From an uncultured Clostridia bacterium (lineage in GTDB: Bacteria; Bacillota; Clostridia; Christensenellales; Aristaeellaceae): a stretch of DNA of 6,080 bases. Positions 6,002-6,080 of the stretch are shown here, one piece after another (within the stretch, counting starts at the first letter, position 1; each line of letters starts with the position of its first letter). The stretch is taken from contig CAMDVP010000186.1 of assembly GCA_945877525.1 (NCBI GenBank), positions 1-6,080 on the forward strand, written 5' to 3'. The notes beneath the pieces were generated by a model that was not told where the DNA came from, made no database searches, and saw only the letters and a program-made list of their open reading frames with translations. The position numbers and the translations under genes were made by a program.

Positions 6002-6075
6002 CCAAGGGCTCTGCCCTTGGAACCCGCCAAAGGGGCGCTGCCCCTTTGGAAACCCCGCGAAGGGCCTTCGGCCCT
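6002..6075. repeat. Three consecutive GC-rich hairpins with 3-nt loops
   Basis: Three inverted repeats stand in a row after the TSCPD stop codon. Unit 1 is CCAAGGGC (6002-6009), loop TCT, GCCCTTGG (6013-6020). Unit 2 is CCAAAGGGGC (6027-6036), loop GCT, GCCCCTTTGG (6040-6049). Unit 3 is AGGGCC (6061-6066), loop TTC, GGCCCT (6070-6075). Each is preceded by an AACCCG or AACCCCG linker. The stems differ in sequence and length but pair perfectly. No T run follows any of them, so they are not classic terminators, although they may stabilise or end the TSCPD transcript. Similar arrays occur between genes in some GC-rich Clostridia, which I recall from general knowledge. The array reaches close to the window end and may continue. 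Confidence 0.85.
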
Positions 6076-6080
6076 CTCGA

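Overview
The window is a chromosomal stretch of a GC-rich, probably spore-forming member of the Clostridia (Bacillota). The basis is a Coat F-type spore coat protein, a YwlG-type DUF436 protein, a Mbeg1-like (DUF2974) hydrolase, a TIGR03905-type TSCPD protein, strong AAAGGAGG/GGGAGGTG ribosome binding sites and a near-consensus vegetative promoter. A lineage near Oscillospiraceae or Christensenellales would fit the GC content and the downstream hairpin repeats, but that is inference. I see no rRNA, tRNA, CRISPR array, transposase or phage gene.

Layout. Positions 1-390 are a comparatively AT-rich non-coding leader. It ends in an extended -10 promoter (TTGCTT-17-TATAAT, 272-300) that drives a rightward two-gene unit. 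The first gene is a free-standing HPt phosphotransfer protein (391-756). The second is a membrane-bound diguanylate cyclase (801-2420) with one N-terminal anchor, an external beta-rich domain, about seven further membrane helices and a GGDEF domain with an intact active site. The unit ends at an intrinsic terminator (2431-2457). It faces a second terminator with a UUCG loop (2467-2492) that serves the leftward genes.

The leftward cluster is read from 5621 down to 2510. It encodes a cysteine-rich beta-propeller-like protein of unknown function, a DUF2974 alpha/beta hydrolase, a YwlG/DUF436 protein whose start overlaps the hydrolase stop by 4 nt, and a Coat F-domain protein. The last three are tightly packed and probably co-transcribed. 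The propeller gene lies 110 nt upstream and may or may not share the transcript.

Divergent from the cluster is a small rightward gene for a TSCPD-domain protein (5753-5992). It is followed directly by three consecutive GC-rich hairpins with 3-nt loops joined by AACCCG-type linkers (6002-6075), and the array may continue past the window edge.

How the genes may work together: the HPt-cyclase pair looks like a signalling module linking a phosphorelay or surface signal to c-di-GMP, but no kinase or receiver is encoded here. The leftward cluster mixes a spore coat protein with conserved proteins of unknown role. No clearly new system is evident; the best leads are the orphan HPt-cyclase pair, the uncharacterised propeller-hydrolase cluster and the structured repeat array.
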